58,342 nt of DNA from Desulfosporosinus sp. (GTDB lineage: Bacteria; Bacillota; Desulfitobacteriia; Desulfitobacteriales; Desulfitobacteriaceae): the NCBI GenBank assembly GCA_031292055.1, contig JARLHV010000144.1, positions 1 through 58,342 on the forward strand, written 5' to 3'. Position 1 is the first letter of the stretch; each line of letters starts with the position of its first letter. A program made the position numbers and the translations under genes. Positions 27,735-38,155 of this stretch are shown here, one piece after another. Under the pieces are notes generated by a model that saw only the letters and a list, made by a program, of their open reading frames with translations, did no database searches and was not told the DNA's origin.

Positions 27735-27775
27735 GTAACGGGGTTATCCTTCGTAAGAAAGGATAACCCCGTTAC
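27735..27775. terminator. Convergent terminator
   Basis: A perfect 17-bp stem (GTAACGGGGTTATCCTT 27735-27751, complement 27759-27775) between two convergent genes. It serves the receiver gene and the activase gene. Confidence 0.85.
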
Positions 27776-27783
27776 TTGTGATT

Positions 27784-30700
27784 TTAATCAAGTTTACATT
27801 CTCGTAACTTAGGATCTAAATTCATTAGCGCCAGTTTACCGTCTAATAAATTACTCTCTAACTTCACCGCTGCTCCTTTAGAATCCATTATCTTGGTGGA
27901 TAGATTCTCTACGGCTACAGAAAGCATAAGTTTGATGCGATTTAGTTGATTAACCTCACTTGCCCCTGGATCATAGTCAATAGGCGCAATATTTGCTAAA
28001 GGATACGATCGTCTGATCTCTCGGAACATGCCTTTACCCGTAATATGGTTAGGTAGGCAGGCAAACGGTTGTAAGCACACGATATTATTTACTCCACTTC
28101 GAATCAGCTCGACCATCTCTCCCGTCAGGAACCAGCCCTCTCCAGACTGGTTGGCAAGCGAGAGATGTCGTTCTGCATATTTGGCGATCTCTTCGATGGG
28201 TTTTGGAGCTGCAAACCGTTTACTTGCTCCCAGAACCTTCTTCATCTCTTTGCGATAAGATTCTATTCTGTTTATAGAAAGCTTTCCAGACACCATTTCC
28301 CAAAAACCGCCGGATAGTTTTTTATATTTAATACCATTATCAAACGCACCGTATAACAGAAAGTCAGTCAGGTCCGGAACGACAGCCTCCGCCCCTTCAG
28401 CCTCCAACAGTTCCACAATATTATTATTCGCTGTAGGGTGGAATTTAACCAAGATTTCTCCGACAACACCAACCTTTGGTTTGATCAGATCCTCGTAGAG
28501 TTCCAAATTATCAAAATCCTTAACAATTTGGCGAATATTTTCTGCGTCGTCCCTTCGATTCCCTTTCTTCAAAGTTTCCAGGCAGCGCTTAACCCAATAG
28601 TCATATAAGAGATTAGCAGAACCCGGAAATTTTTCATACGGGCGCACCCTATAAAGGACCCGCATTAAAAGATCCCCGTAGATAAGTCCTCTCATTATTT
28701 TATGAAACATAGGAAGTGTAAATTTGAAACCGGGATTATTCTCCAAGCCAGACGAATTCCCCATATTTAAGGCAATCACCGGGACATGTTCCATCTTGGC
28801 ATCTTTTAACGCTTTTCTAATAAAAGCGATATAGTTCGTAGCTCGGCATCCACCGCCAGTTTGCGTAATAATGACCGACGTATTGTTTAAATCATAGTTA
28901 CCGGATCTCAACGCTTTTATTAACTGACCAACAACGATAATGGCCGGATAACAAGCATCATTATGCACATACCTTAAGCCTTCATCGATCGCCAACTTAT
29001 CGACAGACGGTAAAAACTCAATCGTATACCCCGCATCCTCGAATCCAGTTTTGAAAAATTGAAAATGTATCGGGGACATTTGGGGAGCCAGAATTGTATG
29101 GGTTTTTTTCATTTCCTTGGTAAATATAACTTTGGCCGGCTTATCATAAAGTCTCTTGGGGATAAAATTCTGCTTCTTTCGCTCGTTAATGGCTGCGATC
29201 AAGGAACGCAACCGTATTCTTGCAGCACCCAAATTACTAATCTCATCGATTTTCAAAACGGTGTAAATTTTTCCAAAGGCCTCAAGTATTTCTTTCATCT
29301 GATCCGTAGTCACTGCATCGAGACCACATCCAAACGAATTTAATTGAATTAACTCTAAGTCACTCTGCTCGGCAACATAGCTGGCCGCAGTATACGATCT
29401 TGAATGGTATACCCATTGGTCGACGACACGCAAAGGCCTTTCGACCTTGCTCAGATGTTGGATAGCATCTTCCGATAATATAGCGAACCCATAGGATCCT
29501 ATCATCTCAGGTATGCCGTGGTTTATTTCCGGGTCAATATGATAGGGTCTGCCTGCAAGTACAATTCCTTTGATCTTTTTGGCACGGATATAGTCTAAGG
29601 TTTCTTCTCCTTTTATTCTTACGTCTTGCTTATACCTGGCTTGTTCCGCGTAAGCCTTATTCAAAGCACTGGCTAGCTCATACTTTGGTATTCCTTCGGG
29701 TTCTAATTCTTCAGCCAAGCGTTTTAGCATTCTACTGGGCCTATCCAATGGTAAGAAAGGGTGATAAAAAGTTAGATTAGGTCCTCTGAGACTATCCATG
29801 TTGGCATTGATTGTCTCTGGATAAGAGGTAACGATTGGACAGTTATAATGGTTGTCTGCCTCTGGATCTTCCGATTGGACATAAGGGATGCAGGGATAGA
29901 AGATTTTTTTTATCCCTTTTTTCACTAAATCAGCAATATGTCCATGCACAAGTTTGGCCGGGTAACATGCAGACTCTGACGGAATCGTATCCATTCCCTG
30001 CGCATAGATTTCTTTGGTTGAGCGACCAGAAATAATGACTTGGTAACCTAGCTCTGTAAAGAATGTAAACCAGAAAGGGTAATCCTCATAGAGATTCAAA
30101 ACCCGCGGAATTCCGATAGTCCCTCGCACTGCTTTATCATTGCTTAAGGGCTTATAATTAAATACTCTTTTGTATTTATATTCATAAAGATTGGGAATCT
30201 CACTTTTGGCAACGTCTTTCCCAGTGCCTCTTTCACAGCGATTTCCTGAAATATAGTCACTTCCGCTGGAGAAATGCTTCACACTAACTAAGCAATTGTT
30301 CCCACATAATCCACACCGTTTCATCGAGGTATCTGTTGTAAAATCAAGCAAATCCTGCTCTTGCATAAGATTGGTTTGATACCCATTTTCATAACGCTCT
30401 TGAGCAATCAAGGCGGCACCAAAAGCCCCCATGATGCCCGCTATATCGGGACGTACCACTTCTCGTTTCGTAATTTTTTCAAGGGCCCTCAGGACGGCAT
30501 CATTATGGAAGGTGCCACCCTGAACGACAATTTTTTCCCCAAGCTCCTCGACGTTTCGCAAGCGAATCACTTTAAACAAAGCGTTCTTGATGACTGATAT
30601 CGCTATCCCGGCTGAAATATCACAAATTTCAGCGCCTTCTTTCTGAGCTTGTTTTACTCTAGAGTTCATAAATACCGTACAACGCGTCCCGAGATCGACG

Positions 30701-32133
30701 GGATGTCTTGACTTCTGGCTCAATTTGGCGAACTCTTGGACATTCATGTTGAGCGAATTGGCAAACGTTTCAACAAAAGATCCACACCCTGAAGAACAAG
30801 CTTCATTTAAGGTGATGGACTCAATTACACCATCACGGATTACTAAACTTTTCATGTCTTGCCCACCAATATCTAAAACAAAATCAACACCCGGTCGGAA
30901 AAAATTGGCCGCCGTGTAATGGGCTACCGTTTCAATTTCTCCAATATCCACTCTCAGGGCTGCTTTGATCAGCTGCTCTCCATAACCGGTAACGGCAGAG
31001 TTTATAATTCTTGTCTGCTTATTAAGTTTTCGATACAAAGTTTGCAAGGCGTCTATTGTAGACTCTAACGGGTTGCCCATATTACTGCCATAGTGGGAGT
31101 ATAATAAACTTCCCGCTTCATCGACAAGCGCAATCTTGGTGGTTGTTGATCCGGCATCAATCCCAAGATAGGCATTTCCCGCATAGCTATCAAGTTCCAC
31201 TCGTCTGACCTTATGCAGAGCATGCCTGGCTTTAAATTCTCCATATTCCTCTGCGTTGGCAAATAGAATTTCTAATTTTTCGCTCTCAGTATTATTGACA
31301 GTATGAATCAGTGGCACTCGTTCATATAACCACTCTAGTGTAAACGGCACTTTATCACGTGAGGACAACGCGGCTCCAATCGCCACAAAAAATTGTGAGT
31401 CTTCGGGGAAAATTACATTTTCATTCTTCAAATGAAGCGTTTCGATAAAACGTTGTCTTAGCTCTGACATAAAATGAAGCGGCCCACCCAAAAATGCCAC
31501 ATTTCCACCGATCGGACGACCTTGAGCCAAGCCGCTAATCGTCTGATTAACAACAGCCTGTAAAACAGAAACTGCAATATCTTCCTTGGCAGCTCCTTCA
31601 TTCAACAAGGGCTGTACATCGGTCTTGGCAAACACACCACATCGGGAAGCAATCGGGTAAATGGTATGATAGTTTTTGGCAAGCTCATTTAAACCCGGGG
31701 CATCTGTTTGTAATAAGGAGGCCATTTGATCAATAAATGCCCCAGTACCTCCGGCACACGTTCCATTCATTCGCTGCTCAATCGATTCTCCAAAATACGT
31801 TATCTTGGCGTCCTCGCCGCCAAGTTCTATGGCCGCATCAGTATTCGGAATCACTATTTTAATAGCGTTTGTACAAGCAATTACTTCTTGGATAAAAGGA
31901 ATGTCTAACTTTTGGGAAATATTATAGCCCCCTGATCCTGTAACCATTAGGGTCAATAAGTGCCCTTGCAGGGAGGTTTTGGCCTCATCAAGCATCACAA
32001 TGACAGTATTTTTAATATTCGAAAAATGTCTTAGATATTTCTTATAAACAATAGTTTTATTAACACCATCTAAAACAACTATTTTTACAGTTGTAGAACC
32101 AATATCCAGGCCAATATTTAAAATTCTACTCAT
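27784..32133 (-). CDS. Giant acyl-CoA dehydratase activase-related ATPase
   Basis: A 1449-residue cytosolic protein. Two BadF/BcrA/HgdC-type ATPase domains in tandem: residues about 4-270 ([33 protein letters not shown]) and about 318-590 ([36 protein letters not shown]). Each has a Cys-containing loop like the one that holds a bridging 4Fe-4S cluster in HgdC. A Cys cluster CGLCGNNC plus a later Cys (about 635-665) follows, then a DUF2229 domain with [10 protein letters not shown], and a C-terminal HgdB-like region with further Cys. Single-domain relatives activate 2-hydroxyacyl-CoA dehydratases by ATP-driven electron transfer. No dehydratase gene is adjacent; a TetR regulator lies upstream. 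Substrate unknown. Confidence 0.88.
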   Translation of the reverse strand: MSRILNIGLDIGSTTVKIVVLDGVNKTIVYKKYLRHFSNIKNTVIVMLDEAKTSLQGHLLTLMVTGSGGYNISQKLDIPFIQEVIACTNAIKIVIPNTDAAIELGGEDAKITYFGESIEQRMNGTCAGGTGAFIDQMASLLQTDAPGLNELAKNYHTIYPIASRCGVFAKTDVQPLLNEGAAKEDIAVSVLQAVVNQTISGLAQGRPIGGNVAFLGGPLHFMSELRQRFIETLHLKNENVIFPEDSQFFVAIGAALSSRDKVPFTLEWLYERVPLIHTVNNTESEKLEILFANAEEYGEFKARHALHKVRRVELDSYAGNAYLGIDAGSTTTKIALVDEAGSLLYSHYGSNMGNPLESTIDALQTLYRKLNKQTRIINSAVTGYGEQLIKAALRVDIGEIETVAHYTAANFFRPGVDFVLDIGGQDMKSLVIRDGVIESITLNEACSSGCGSFVETFANSLNMNVQEFAKLSQKSRHPVDLGTRCTVFMNSRVKQAQKEGAEICDISAGIAISVIKNALFKVIRLRNVEELGEKIVVQGGTFHNDAVLRALEKITKREVVRPDIAGIMGAFGAALIAQERYENGYQTNLMQEQDLLDFTTDTSMKRCGLCGNNCLVSVKHFSSGSDYISGNRCERGTGKDVAKSEIPNLYEYKYKRVFNYKPLSNDKAVRGTIGIPRVLNLYEDYPFWFTFFTELGYQVIISGRSTKEIYAQGMDTIPSESACYPAKLVHGHIADLVKKGIKKIFYPCIPYVQSEDPEADNHYNCPIVTSYPETINANMDSLRGPNLTFYHPFLPLDRPSRMLKRLAEELEPEGIPKYELASALNKAYAEQARYKQDVRIKGEETLDYIRAKKIKGIVLAGRPYHIDPEINHGIPEMIGSYGFAILSEDAIQHLSKVERPLRVVDQWVYHSRSYTAASYVAEQSDLELIQLNSFGCGLDAVTTDQMKEILEAFGKIYTVLKIDEISNLGAARIRLRSLIAAINERKKQNFIPKRLYDKPAKVIFTKEMKKTHTILAPQMSPIHFQFFKTGFEDAGYTIEFLPSVDKLAIDEGLRYVHNDACYPAIIVVGQLIKALRSGNYDLNNTSVIITQTGGGCRATNYIAFIRKALKDAKMEHVPVIALNMGNSSGLENNPGFKFTLPMFHKIMRGLIYGDLLMRVLYRVRPYEKFPGSANLLYDYWVKRCLETLKKGNRRDDAENIRQIVKDFDNLELYEDLIKPKVGVVGEILVKFHPTANNNIVELLEAEGAEAVVPDLTDFLLYGAFDNGIKYKKLSGGFWEMVSGKLSINRIESYRKEMKKVLGASKRFAAPKPIEEIAKYAERHLSLANQSGEGWFLTGEMVELIRSGVNNIVCLQPFACLPNHITGKGMFREIRRSYPLANIAPIDYDPGASEVNQLNRIKLMLSVAVENLSTKIMDSKGAAVKLESNLLDGKLALMNLDPKLRECKLD

Positions 32134-32190
32134 TTTCTTCCTCCACTATGTCCAACATTAAGAAATCTGAATTTTGAAAGTTATTCACAG

Positions 32191-32766
32191 TTAACCGGTT
32201 ATTCCTTTTGCAAAAATTTTTACGCAGCTCGAGATACATGTCTGAATATCCGTTTCAAAAGTCAATTTATTCATAACTAAAGAAGTAATAAATAGACCCA
32301 AATTGGTAGCCAAAAAACTCATAGCCAAGGTTTCAGGATTTTCCCTTATGGCCCCCCTATTTCTCATTTCCTCAAAATAGTAATCTAATAGCCTTTTGAA
32401 CTCATTTGGAAACCTAAATAACGCCGCATCAAAATTGGGGTTTAATTCTTCGTTCTTAAAATGCATCAAAATAATCTTTTGATTTTTACACAATATATCT
32501 TGATAAGAAGAGCATATTTTATTTAAGTCTCTTTCCAGATCCCATTCCAACCCCTCGAATAAAGCTAAAAATTTAGGGGAAAAAACAAATTTATCGAATG
32601 CTTTTTCGAACAGATTCTGCTTGCTTTCGAAGTGCCTAAATAGCGTCATTTCGCTTACTCCCGCTACTTTAGCAATTTCTTTAGTTGTTACCGCGGTAAA
32701 GCCTTTTTGCGAGAAGAGAACAATGGCAGCATTCAAAATTTTATCCTCTGTATTCAAGGTACACAT
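32191..32766 (-). CDS. TetR/AcrR-family regulator
   Basis: A 191-residue regulator with an N-terminal TetR HTH (about 8-55, ILNAAIVLFSQKGFTAVTTKEIAKVAGVSEMTLFRHF) and a helical ligand domain. GGAG precedes the ATG. It is 57 bp upstream of the giant activase gene on the same strand, so it is probably co-transcribed with it and controls it. The ligand is unknown. Confidence 0.88.
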   Translation of the reverse strand: MCTLNTEDKILNAAIVLFSQKGFTAVTTKEIAKVAGVSEMTLFRHFESKQNLFEKAFDKFVFSPKFLALFEGLEWDLERDLNKICSSYQDILCKNQKIILMHFKNEELNPNFDAALFRFPNEFKRLLDYYFEEMRNRGAIRENPETLAMSFLATNLGLFITSLVMNKLTFETDIQTCISSCVKIFAKGITG

Positions 32767-32900
32767 ATCTCGTCTCCAATCGACTTATGCTCTATCATGT
32801 TAGTTCCTACTAACATAAGTTTATCATCCTCTGTAAATAACTTCAATCCTAAAACAAGTTATTTTATCCATAATTAGTAATTTAATAGTTTTGACGACCG

Positions 32901-32996
32901 TATAAAGAAAACTTGGCTGGTGCCAAGCTTTGGCGAAGGCGGCTGCCTAGTTGCCCTTATGCTTAGAAAGTATATAACGCAAGTTATACTTTCTGA
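32901..32996. repeat. Dispersed intergenic repeat, copy 1
   Basis: Starts TATAAAGAAAACTTGGCTGG, contains a small TTGG/CCAA-type hairpin, and ends in a strong hairpin AGAAAGTATA...TATACTTTCT-like (32965-32994). The same order of blocks recurs at 40717-40869 with an extra internal segment of about 50 bp. Short, non-coding and palindromic, like a MITE or REP-type element. Confidence 0.7.
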
Positions 32997-32997
32997 T

Positions 32998-33052
32998 AAG
33001 AAGAAAAAAGAGCTGTCAGCGAATGAATCGCAAACAGCTCTTTTTTCTTCTT
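32998..33052. terminator. Bidirectional terminator after iadA
   Basis: A perfect 19-bp stem (AAGAAGAAAAAAGAGCTGT 32998-33016 with its complement 33034-33052); A and T runs make it work both ways. It lies just after the iadA stop. Confidence 0.85.
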
Positions 33053-33055
33053 AAA

Positions 33056-34222
33056 TCAGCTTCTCTTTTCATAAGTCCCCCATATCCTGGTTTGATTATT
33101 CTCCACCATACATCTCCCCATCGCCCAAACACTTTGGACCTGTAAGTCTTCATTAAGGAGCACCAGGTCTGCATCGTAACCAACCTTAATCATGCCTTTA
33201 TTCTTAAGGCGAAGAACATTTGCCACATTAGCGGTAATCGTTCGCAAAGCCACTTCTAACGGAAGTCCATAATTTATAACTGACTCTCTGACATCACGCC
33301 ACAGTACCTCTACCGAACCAACTCCCATACCAATCAGTACGCCTGCTTCGTTATACTGAGGCATACTTCCATTCCCGTCTGAAGTAACAGTAACTCGATC
33401 ATTAAGAATTTGTCGTTCGTTAAACATTTGTAAGACAGCTGGTACCTGTAGTTCAGCGGGAAAATCGTCGCACCCAGCCGTAAGGTCAATTTGACCACCC
33501 GCGAGAAGAAACTGGACTCCTTGTTCCAGTAAGGAATGCGTTCGGTTGATGTGGGTAGGCATAAACTGCGTAATGGGAATCTCTGTTTGTTCAAGAATTG
33601 TCCAGATCGGTTGCAGTCCTCGTTTTCCCTCCCCAAGATGAAGATGGACTACCCCTGCTTTTCCGCCAAGCATCCCGCCCACTCGAGCTTCAGCCGCTAA
33701 ATGCTCAAGTTCCGCAATTTGAGGTTGGGCTGAACGATGATCCGAGATCGCGATTTCTCCGGCCCCAATGATCTTTTCAATCAAGGTCAAGTCTTGTTGC
33801 AAGGTTGGTAACAGTGTTCTCGCCGGCACTTGATAAGCACCGCTATAAACAAATGTCGTTATTCCCTCATCCTCAAGGGCTTTAGCCTTAACCAAAAGCT
33901 CCGCTATAGACCGGGATACGGAATCTGTCCCCAAGCAGCCAACGACCGTTGTTGTTCCTCCCCGAGTTAATTGGGATAGTTGAACTTCCGGAGTGCGCGA
34001 AGCTGGACCTGCCTCTCCCCCGCCTCCGCAGATATGGACATGGGCATCGATAAAACCTGGAACTAAAGGTTGGCCTTGAAGGTCAACAACTTCCCCTAAC
34101 ACATAGTCGGGGAGTTGCAAATTTTTACCGATGGCAGCAATACTTTTACCGACAATCATGACATCTGTGTCATCTCTAAGTTCTGGACAATAAAGTTTGG
34201 CGTTTTTGATAAGTTTCCACAC
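33056..34222 (-). CDS. iadA: Isoaspartyl dipeptidase (beta-aspartyl peptidase)
   Basis: A 388-residue metal-dependent hydrolase of the amidohydrolase superfamily, cleaving isoaspartyl dipeptides from damaged proteins. Binuclear-metal motif HVHICGGGGEAGPASRTPE, the GGTTTVVGCLGTD segment, GEIAISDHRSAQP, HLHLGEGKRGL and the late SDGNGSMP. Length is as in E. coli IadA. GTG start with AGGAGG 7 nt before. Stands alone, ended by a strong terminator. Confidence 0.93.
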   Translation of the reverse strand: MWKLIKNAKLYCPELRDDTDVMIVGKSIAAIGKNLQLPDYVLGEVVDLQGQPLVPGFIDAHVHICGGGGEAGPASRTPEVQLSQLTRGGTTTVVGCLGTDSVSRSIAELLVKAKALEDEGITTFVYSGAYQVPARTLLPTLQQDLTLIEKIIGAGEIAISDHRSAQPQIAELEHLAAEARVGGMLGGKAGVVHLHLGEGKRGLQPIWTILEQTEIPITQFMPTHINRTHSLLEQGVQFLLAGGQIDLTAGCDDFPAELQVPAVLQMFNERQILNDRVTVTSDGNGSMPQYNEAGVLIGMGVGSVEVLWRDVRESVINYGLPLEVALRTITANVANVLRLKNKGMIKVGYDADLVLLNEDLQVQSVWAMGRCMVENNQTRIWGTYEKRS

Positions 34223-34399
34223 AACGATTCCTCCTATTCGGAGGTATAATACCCCAATTCTAGGCCAATATTCTCTCCGCGAAAATTCTTTCTCTCGGTA
34301 GGGCTCAAAATCCTAAGCATTTCCTTTTTTACTTTAGCATAAGGATTAGAAGTAAACATTTAATTCTTTCTATAAAAAACTTCGCTTGTGGAGGGTTAC

Positions 34400-35944
34400 A
34401 TGCCGAGAAGAACCTTTGTCTATGGTGCGACCATATTGTTGGGAGCAAATTTACTTAACCGAATCCTGGGTTTTGTCTATCAATATTTAATTATGTCCCA
34501 TATTGGCGGTGAAGCCTATGGTCTCTTTACTATGGTTTTTCCGATCTACATGTTGGCTCTCGTCTTCACAACAGCTGGGATTCCGCTCGCAATTGCTAAA
34601 ATGGTCGCAGAAGAAGTATCCCTCGGACACGTTTTACAAGCAAACGCCATTTTTCGACTTGCCCTGAAAATTCTGACTGTTTCAGGTGCCCTTGTATCAA
34701 TTGCCCTTTATTTCGTTTCCCCATACTTAGCCCATCGAATTTTCCCTGACCCCCGAGTGCTAAATATTTTTCTTATTTGCACGCCAGCGATTTTTATTGT
34801 TTCCATATCTTCAGTTTTTCGCGGTTACTTTCAAGGTTTACAAAACATGGTCCCAACAGCTATTAGCCAGATATGTGAACAAGTTGTCCGTGTCGCCTTT
34901 GGTTATACAGCGGCACTACGGCTCCTCGAATCCGGAGTTGAATGGGCTGCTGCAGGATTAGCCCTGGGCATGCTGGCCGGAGAAGGGGTTGGGTTATTAG
35001 TTATAGTCTTTCAATATCAGAGGGCAAAGCCAAACTTTGAACCAGAGCGTCAAGGCCCTAGTTATTCCACACGGCTCATCTTAAGTAAATTATGGCACTT
35101 GGCCTCTCCTGTAACAGCCGGAAGATTGCTCTCTACAGGACTATCTGCCTTAGATGCCATGCTCATTCCCCTGCGCCTTCAAGTGGCCGGATACGGAGCG
35201 CGAGAAGCAATAACCTTATTTGGTCAACTTGGAGGTGCTGCTTTTACTTTACTCACCTTTCCAAGTGTCTTTACCTTTGCCTTGGCAACATCACTGGTTC
35301 CGGCCATTTCAGAAGCAGCCGCTCAACGCCAGTTTCAGGTCGTCCGTGCCCGTAGTGCTGAAGCCATTCGTTTAACGATCCTGATCGGAATTCCATGTCT
35401 TATTATCTTATTTTATTTTTCTCTGCCACTTACTGCATTTTTTAAGAGTACAGATATTGCTCCTGTTTTACGCGTGTTAGCTTTGGGAGGCATCTTTTCG
35501 TATCTACAACAAACCACAACGGGAATTCTTCAAGGACTTGGTAAAGTTCATCTCCCAGTCCTTCATTCGATCATTGCCTCTATCTTACGCATCCCACTAT
35601 TAATATATCTTACCGGCCTTCCCCAATGGGGTCTCCGGGGAACGGCTTGGGCGTTTACCTTTGGTTTTTTTATCATGGCAGTTCTAAATCTCATGGCTAT
35701 TACACGCTATACAGGCATGCCCCTGGACCTTCATCGCTTCGTTCTCCAACCAATCAGTGGGGGCATTGGCATGCTGCTTGTTTTTCATTGTTTAGATCCA
35801 ATCATGGGCGGACATCTTGCAGGATATTTCAGTGAATTTTCTATAGGTATGATCCTTTACAGTGCGATTCTATTTTTTAATGGTGGTGTTACTTTTAGTG
35901 ATTTAAGACGGCTGCCTTGGTTTGGTAAATTTCTTCCACCCTGA
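34400..35944 (+). CDS. SpoVB-like polysaccharide flippase (MOP superfamily)
   Basis: A 514-residue integral membrane protein with about fourteen helices. N-terminal pattern FVYGATILLGANLLNRILGFVYQ, then YGLFTMVFPIYMLALVFTTAGIPLAIAKMVAE, VFRGYFQGLQNMVPTAISQICEQ and a late LGGIFSYLQQTTTGILQGLGKV, all typical of the Bacillus SpoVB/YtgP group, which moves lipid-linked wall precursors during cortex synthesis. The frame opens at a GTG 12 nt earlier that overlaps the GGAGG; the ATG at 34400 is correctly spaced. SpoVB paralogues are common, so exact orthology is open. A SASP gene follows. Confidence 0.85.
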   Translation: MPRRTFVYGATILLGANLLNRILGFVYQYLIMSHIGGEAYGLFTMVFPIYMLALVFTTAGIPLAIAKMVAEEVSLGHVLQANAIFRLALKILTVSGALVSIALYFVSPYLAHRIFPDPRVLNIFLICTPAIFIVSISSVFRGYFQGLQNMVPTAISQICEQVVRVAFGYTAALRLLESGVEWAAAGLALGMLAGEGVGLLVIVFQYQRAKPNFEPERQGPSYSTRLILSKLWHLASPVTAGRLLSTGLSALDAMLIPLRLQVAGYGAREAITLFGQLGGAAFTLLTFPSVFTFALATSLVPAISEAAAQRQFQVVRARSAEAIRLTILIGIPCLIILFYFSLPLTAFFKSTDIAPVLRVLALGGIFSYLQQTTTGILQGLGKVHLPVLHSIIASILRIPLLIYLTGLPQWGLRGTAWAFTFGFFIMAVLNLMAITRYTGMPLDLHRFVLQPISGGIGMLLVFHCLDPIMGGHLAGYFSEFSIGMILYSAILFFNGGVTFSDLRRLPWFGKFLPP

Positions 35945-36077
35945 AATAAACACATATACTAGAACTTCCTCCCTTAGCAAAAAGACATATTTCATCCAGA
36001 ATCTGAAAGCTATATACTGCCGATTATTAGTGAATACTACAATTGTCCCGAATATAAAGTGAGAGGAGATGCAAACT

Positions 36078-36308
36078 ATGAGTCGACGAAATAATAGCAA
36101 TAACAGTGGCATTTTACCTCAATCCGTGTTGGAGCAATTCAAATGGGAAGTTGCTGACGAATTAGGCTTGAGCTCGAAAATTAAAACCGAAGGCTGGGAA
36201 AATATGACCTCTCGTGAGTGCGGCCATGTGGGAGGGCGAATCGGTGGAAGTATGGTCAAAACTATGATTCGTAGAGCAAAGGAATCTCTTAATAACACTT
36301 CCCTTTAA
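36078..36308 (+). CDS. Alpha/beta-type small acid-soluble spore protein
   Basis: A 76-residue SASP that coats spore DNA. It shows the two family blocks: FKWEVADELGL (around the GPR protease site) and GHVGGRIGGSMVKTMIRRAKESL. Asn/Ser-rich N terminus. The intervening WENMTSRECG is more divergent than Bacillus SspA, including a Cys. The upstream ATG at 36069 abuts GAGGAG, so the ATG at 36078 is the likely start. Followed by its own terminator. Confidence 0.88.
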   Translation: MSRRNNSNNSGILPQSVLEQFKWEVADELGLSSKIKTEGWENMTSRECGHVGGRIGGSMVKTMIRRAKESLNNTSL

Positions 36309-36312
36309 ACCC

Positions 36313-36346
36313 ATAAAGGAGTACAGATGTATCTGTACTCCTTTAT
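36313..36346. terminator. Terminator after the SASP gene
   Basis: A perfect 16-bp stem with a 2-nt loop centre (ATAAAGGAGTACAGAT / complement), followed by TTATG. Confidence 0.85.
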
Positions 36347-36434
36347 TTATGCCAAGTCATCACAACACCTTGCCGTCCATGGCGGTGTTCTAACCTCGAA
36401 CAACCTTTATCGAGCCATGGGCTGATGCTCAAAC

Positions 36435-37313
36435 TCAACGTTTCTTGTTTAAGCTATAATGGTGCTTTAACTTCGTACGTCCTGTTCGAGTCTCGCTACA
36501 GGAGCACTTAGCTGCCCTTTGCCAACGCCTGTGGATTTGGCTTAAGTTAAGTTTTCGATAGTTCCTGTCAAACATAGTTTGCCAAGTCTGAAGACACTTA
36601 AAATCTGTCAAATCACTACGCATCGGAGTGAGGGAGATAAAATCCTCCTGTATCGCTCTCAAATCTGTATCTCCTTCAAGATCTTGCGTCAAATTTCCAC
36701 TCTGCCAAAAATAAGTTCTACCCCGAGGATCAACACGACGATCAAAAACATTTTCATAGACAGCTTTACCAAGCTTAGTCACTTTTAAGCCACGCCACTC
36801 AGCCTGAGGTTTGCCTGGGATATTAATATTCACTAACCCTTTTAAATGATGCTCAACAATGAAATCTAATTGCCTTGCCAGATAAGCTGCGGCTGGTTCA
36901 AAATTCGTGAATTCAAAACTCGCCAAAGATATTGCCAAGGCCGGAACTCCGAGAAATACACCTTCCATCGCTGCTGAAACTGTCCCCGAATAAAAAATAT
37001 CTGTCCCTAAGTTAGAGCCTTGGTTAATACCCGAAATAAGGAGATCAGGCTTAGAAATAAGCCCCCCTTGAATTGCCAATTTTACACAATCAGAGGGGGT
37101 GCCACTAATTTCATACCCCTTCTGCTTTCCTTTAAGATTGTGTTCCGTGAGAAACAAAGGCTGTAACAAAGTGATAGAGTGACCTGTTGCGGAACGCTGA
37201 CCTTCTGGGGCAACAATGCTAAGATCATGTTTTGTCTGCGAGCTCAGGGTACGATATAAGGTCTGAATCCCAGGTGCATTATAACCATCGTCATTTGTCA
37301 GTAAAATATGCAT
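36435..37313 (-). CDS. surE: 5'/3'-nucleotidase SurE
   Basis: A 292-residue metal-dependent nucleotidase. N-terminal MHILLTNDDGYNAPG with the catalytic Asp pair, APEGQRSATGHSIT, SGTPSDCVKLAI, LLISGINQGSNLGTDIFYSGTVSAAMEG are the family motifs. The normal SurE core ends near residue 255. The last 40 residues are basic and Cys/His-containing (AAKCSCSETRTGRTKL), an unusual tail. ATG behind GGGGATAGGG. It is 13 bp after ypmA and may be the last gene of the preQ0 operon. Confidence 0.93.
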   Translation of the reverse strand: MHILLTNDDGYNAPGIQTLYRTLSSQTKHDLSIVAPEGQRSATGHSITLLQPLFLTEHNLKGKQKGYEISGTPSDCVKLAIQGGLISKPDLLISGINQGSNLGTDIFYSGTVSAAMEGVFLGVPALAISLASFEFTNFEPAAAYLARQLDFIVEHHLKGLVNINIPGKPQAEWRGLKVTKLGKAVYENVFDRRVDPRGRTYFWQSGNLTQDLEGDTDLRAIQEDFISLTPMRSDLTDFKCLQTWQTMFDRNYRKLNLSQIHRRWQRAAKCSCSETRTGRTKLKHHYSLNKKR

Positions 37314-37326
37314 GCCCTATCCCCAT

Positions 37327-37521
37327 TCACTCTACCTCATAGACAGAAATGACCATTTTTTCCTCTTTCTTACTCAAGCCAAACATTAGTCCATGATCCT
37401 TTAAATTCTTATTGAGAAAATCAACGATTTTATAAAGCTCACCATTTACGCCGACCCGTTGTGTGGCAATAAGTTCTAGTTTTCCTTGACGATCGGACGA
37501 ATTTGTTTGGTGATTATCCAT
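37327..37521 (-). CDS. ypmA: DUF4264 small protein (YpmA-like)
   Basis: A 64-residue protein with the DUF4264 pattern: KLELIATQRVGVNGELYKIVDFLNKNLKDHG, then MFGLSK and a terminal VISVYEVE. It matches Bacillus YpmA in length and layout. Function unknown. AGGAAAGAGG precedes the ATG; 13 bp after folE. Confidence 0.8.
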   Translation of the reverse strand: MDNHQTNSSDRQGKLELIATQRVGVNGELYKIVDFLNKNLKDHGLMFGLSKKEEKMVISVYEVE

Positions 37522-37534
37522 GATTACCTCTTTC

Positions 37535-38110
37535 CTAGCGTTTGTGTCCTTGAATCATTGAAAAAGCTTCTGCTCTTGTACTATCATTGGATTTAAATAC
37601 CCCTCGTACTGCCGATGTTAAGGTTTGTGACCCTGCTTTTTTAACGCCGCGCATGGTCATACACATGTGTTCTGCTTCAATGACAACGACAACACCAAGG
37701 GGATCAAGTTCGTCCATAACAGCATTGGCAATTTGTGATGTCAACCGTTCTTGAAGCTGTGGCCTATGAGCAAACCCTTCAACTACGCGAGCAAATTTTG
37801 ACAACCCAGTTATCTTGCCTTTCCGGGGGATATAGGCAACATGCGCCTTGCCATAGAAAGGAACAAGATGATGTTCACACATAGAATAAACGGGAATATC
37901 CTTAACGATTACCATCTCTTCATGTTGTTCTTCGGTAAATTGTACCTTAAAATGCTGACTAGGGTCTTCATGTAACCCACAAAATACTTCTGCATACATC
38001 CTAGCCACTCGTTTCGGTGTATCCCTTAACCCTTCACGGCTAGGGTCTTCCCCTATAGCCTCCAAAATCATATAGACAGCCTGCTCAATCTTTTCTAAAT
38101 CCATCCCCAT
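37535..38110 (-). CDS. folE: GTP cyclohydrolase I
   Basis: Converts GTP to 7,8-dihydroneopterin triphosphate. The 191-residue enzyme shows [13 protein letters not shown], the zinc and active-site region [40 protein letters not shown] and the late Cys-containing [10 protein letters not shown]. Its place with queE, queC and queD makes it the first step of the preQ0 pathway here; folate synthesis may share it. AAGGAG lies 10 nt before the ATG. Confidence 0.95.
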   Translation of the reverse strand: MGMDLEKIEQAVYMILEAIGEDPSREGLRDTPKRVARMYAEVFCGLHEDPSQHFKVQFTEEQHEEMVIVKDIPVYSMCEHHLVPFYGKAHVAYIPRKGKITGLSKFARVVEGFAHRPQLQERLTSQIANAVMDELDPLGVVVVIEAEHMCMTMRGVKKAGSQTLTSAVRGVFKSNDSTRAEAFSMIQGHKR

Positions 38111-38155
38111 TTTTTCTTTTCTCCTTTACTCTATAGTCCCTCTGCTAACGTATAT

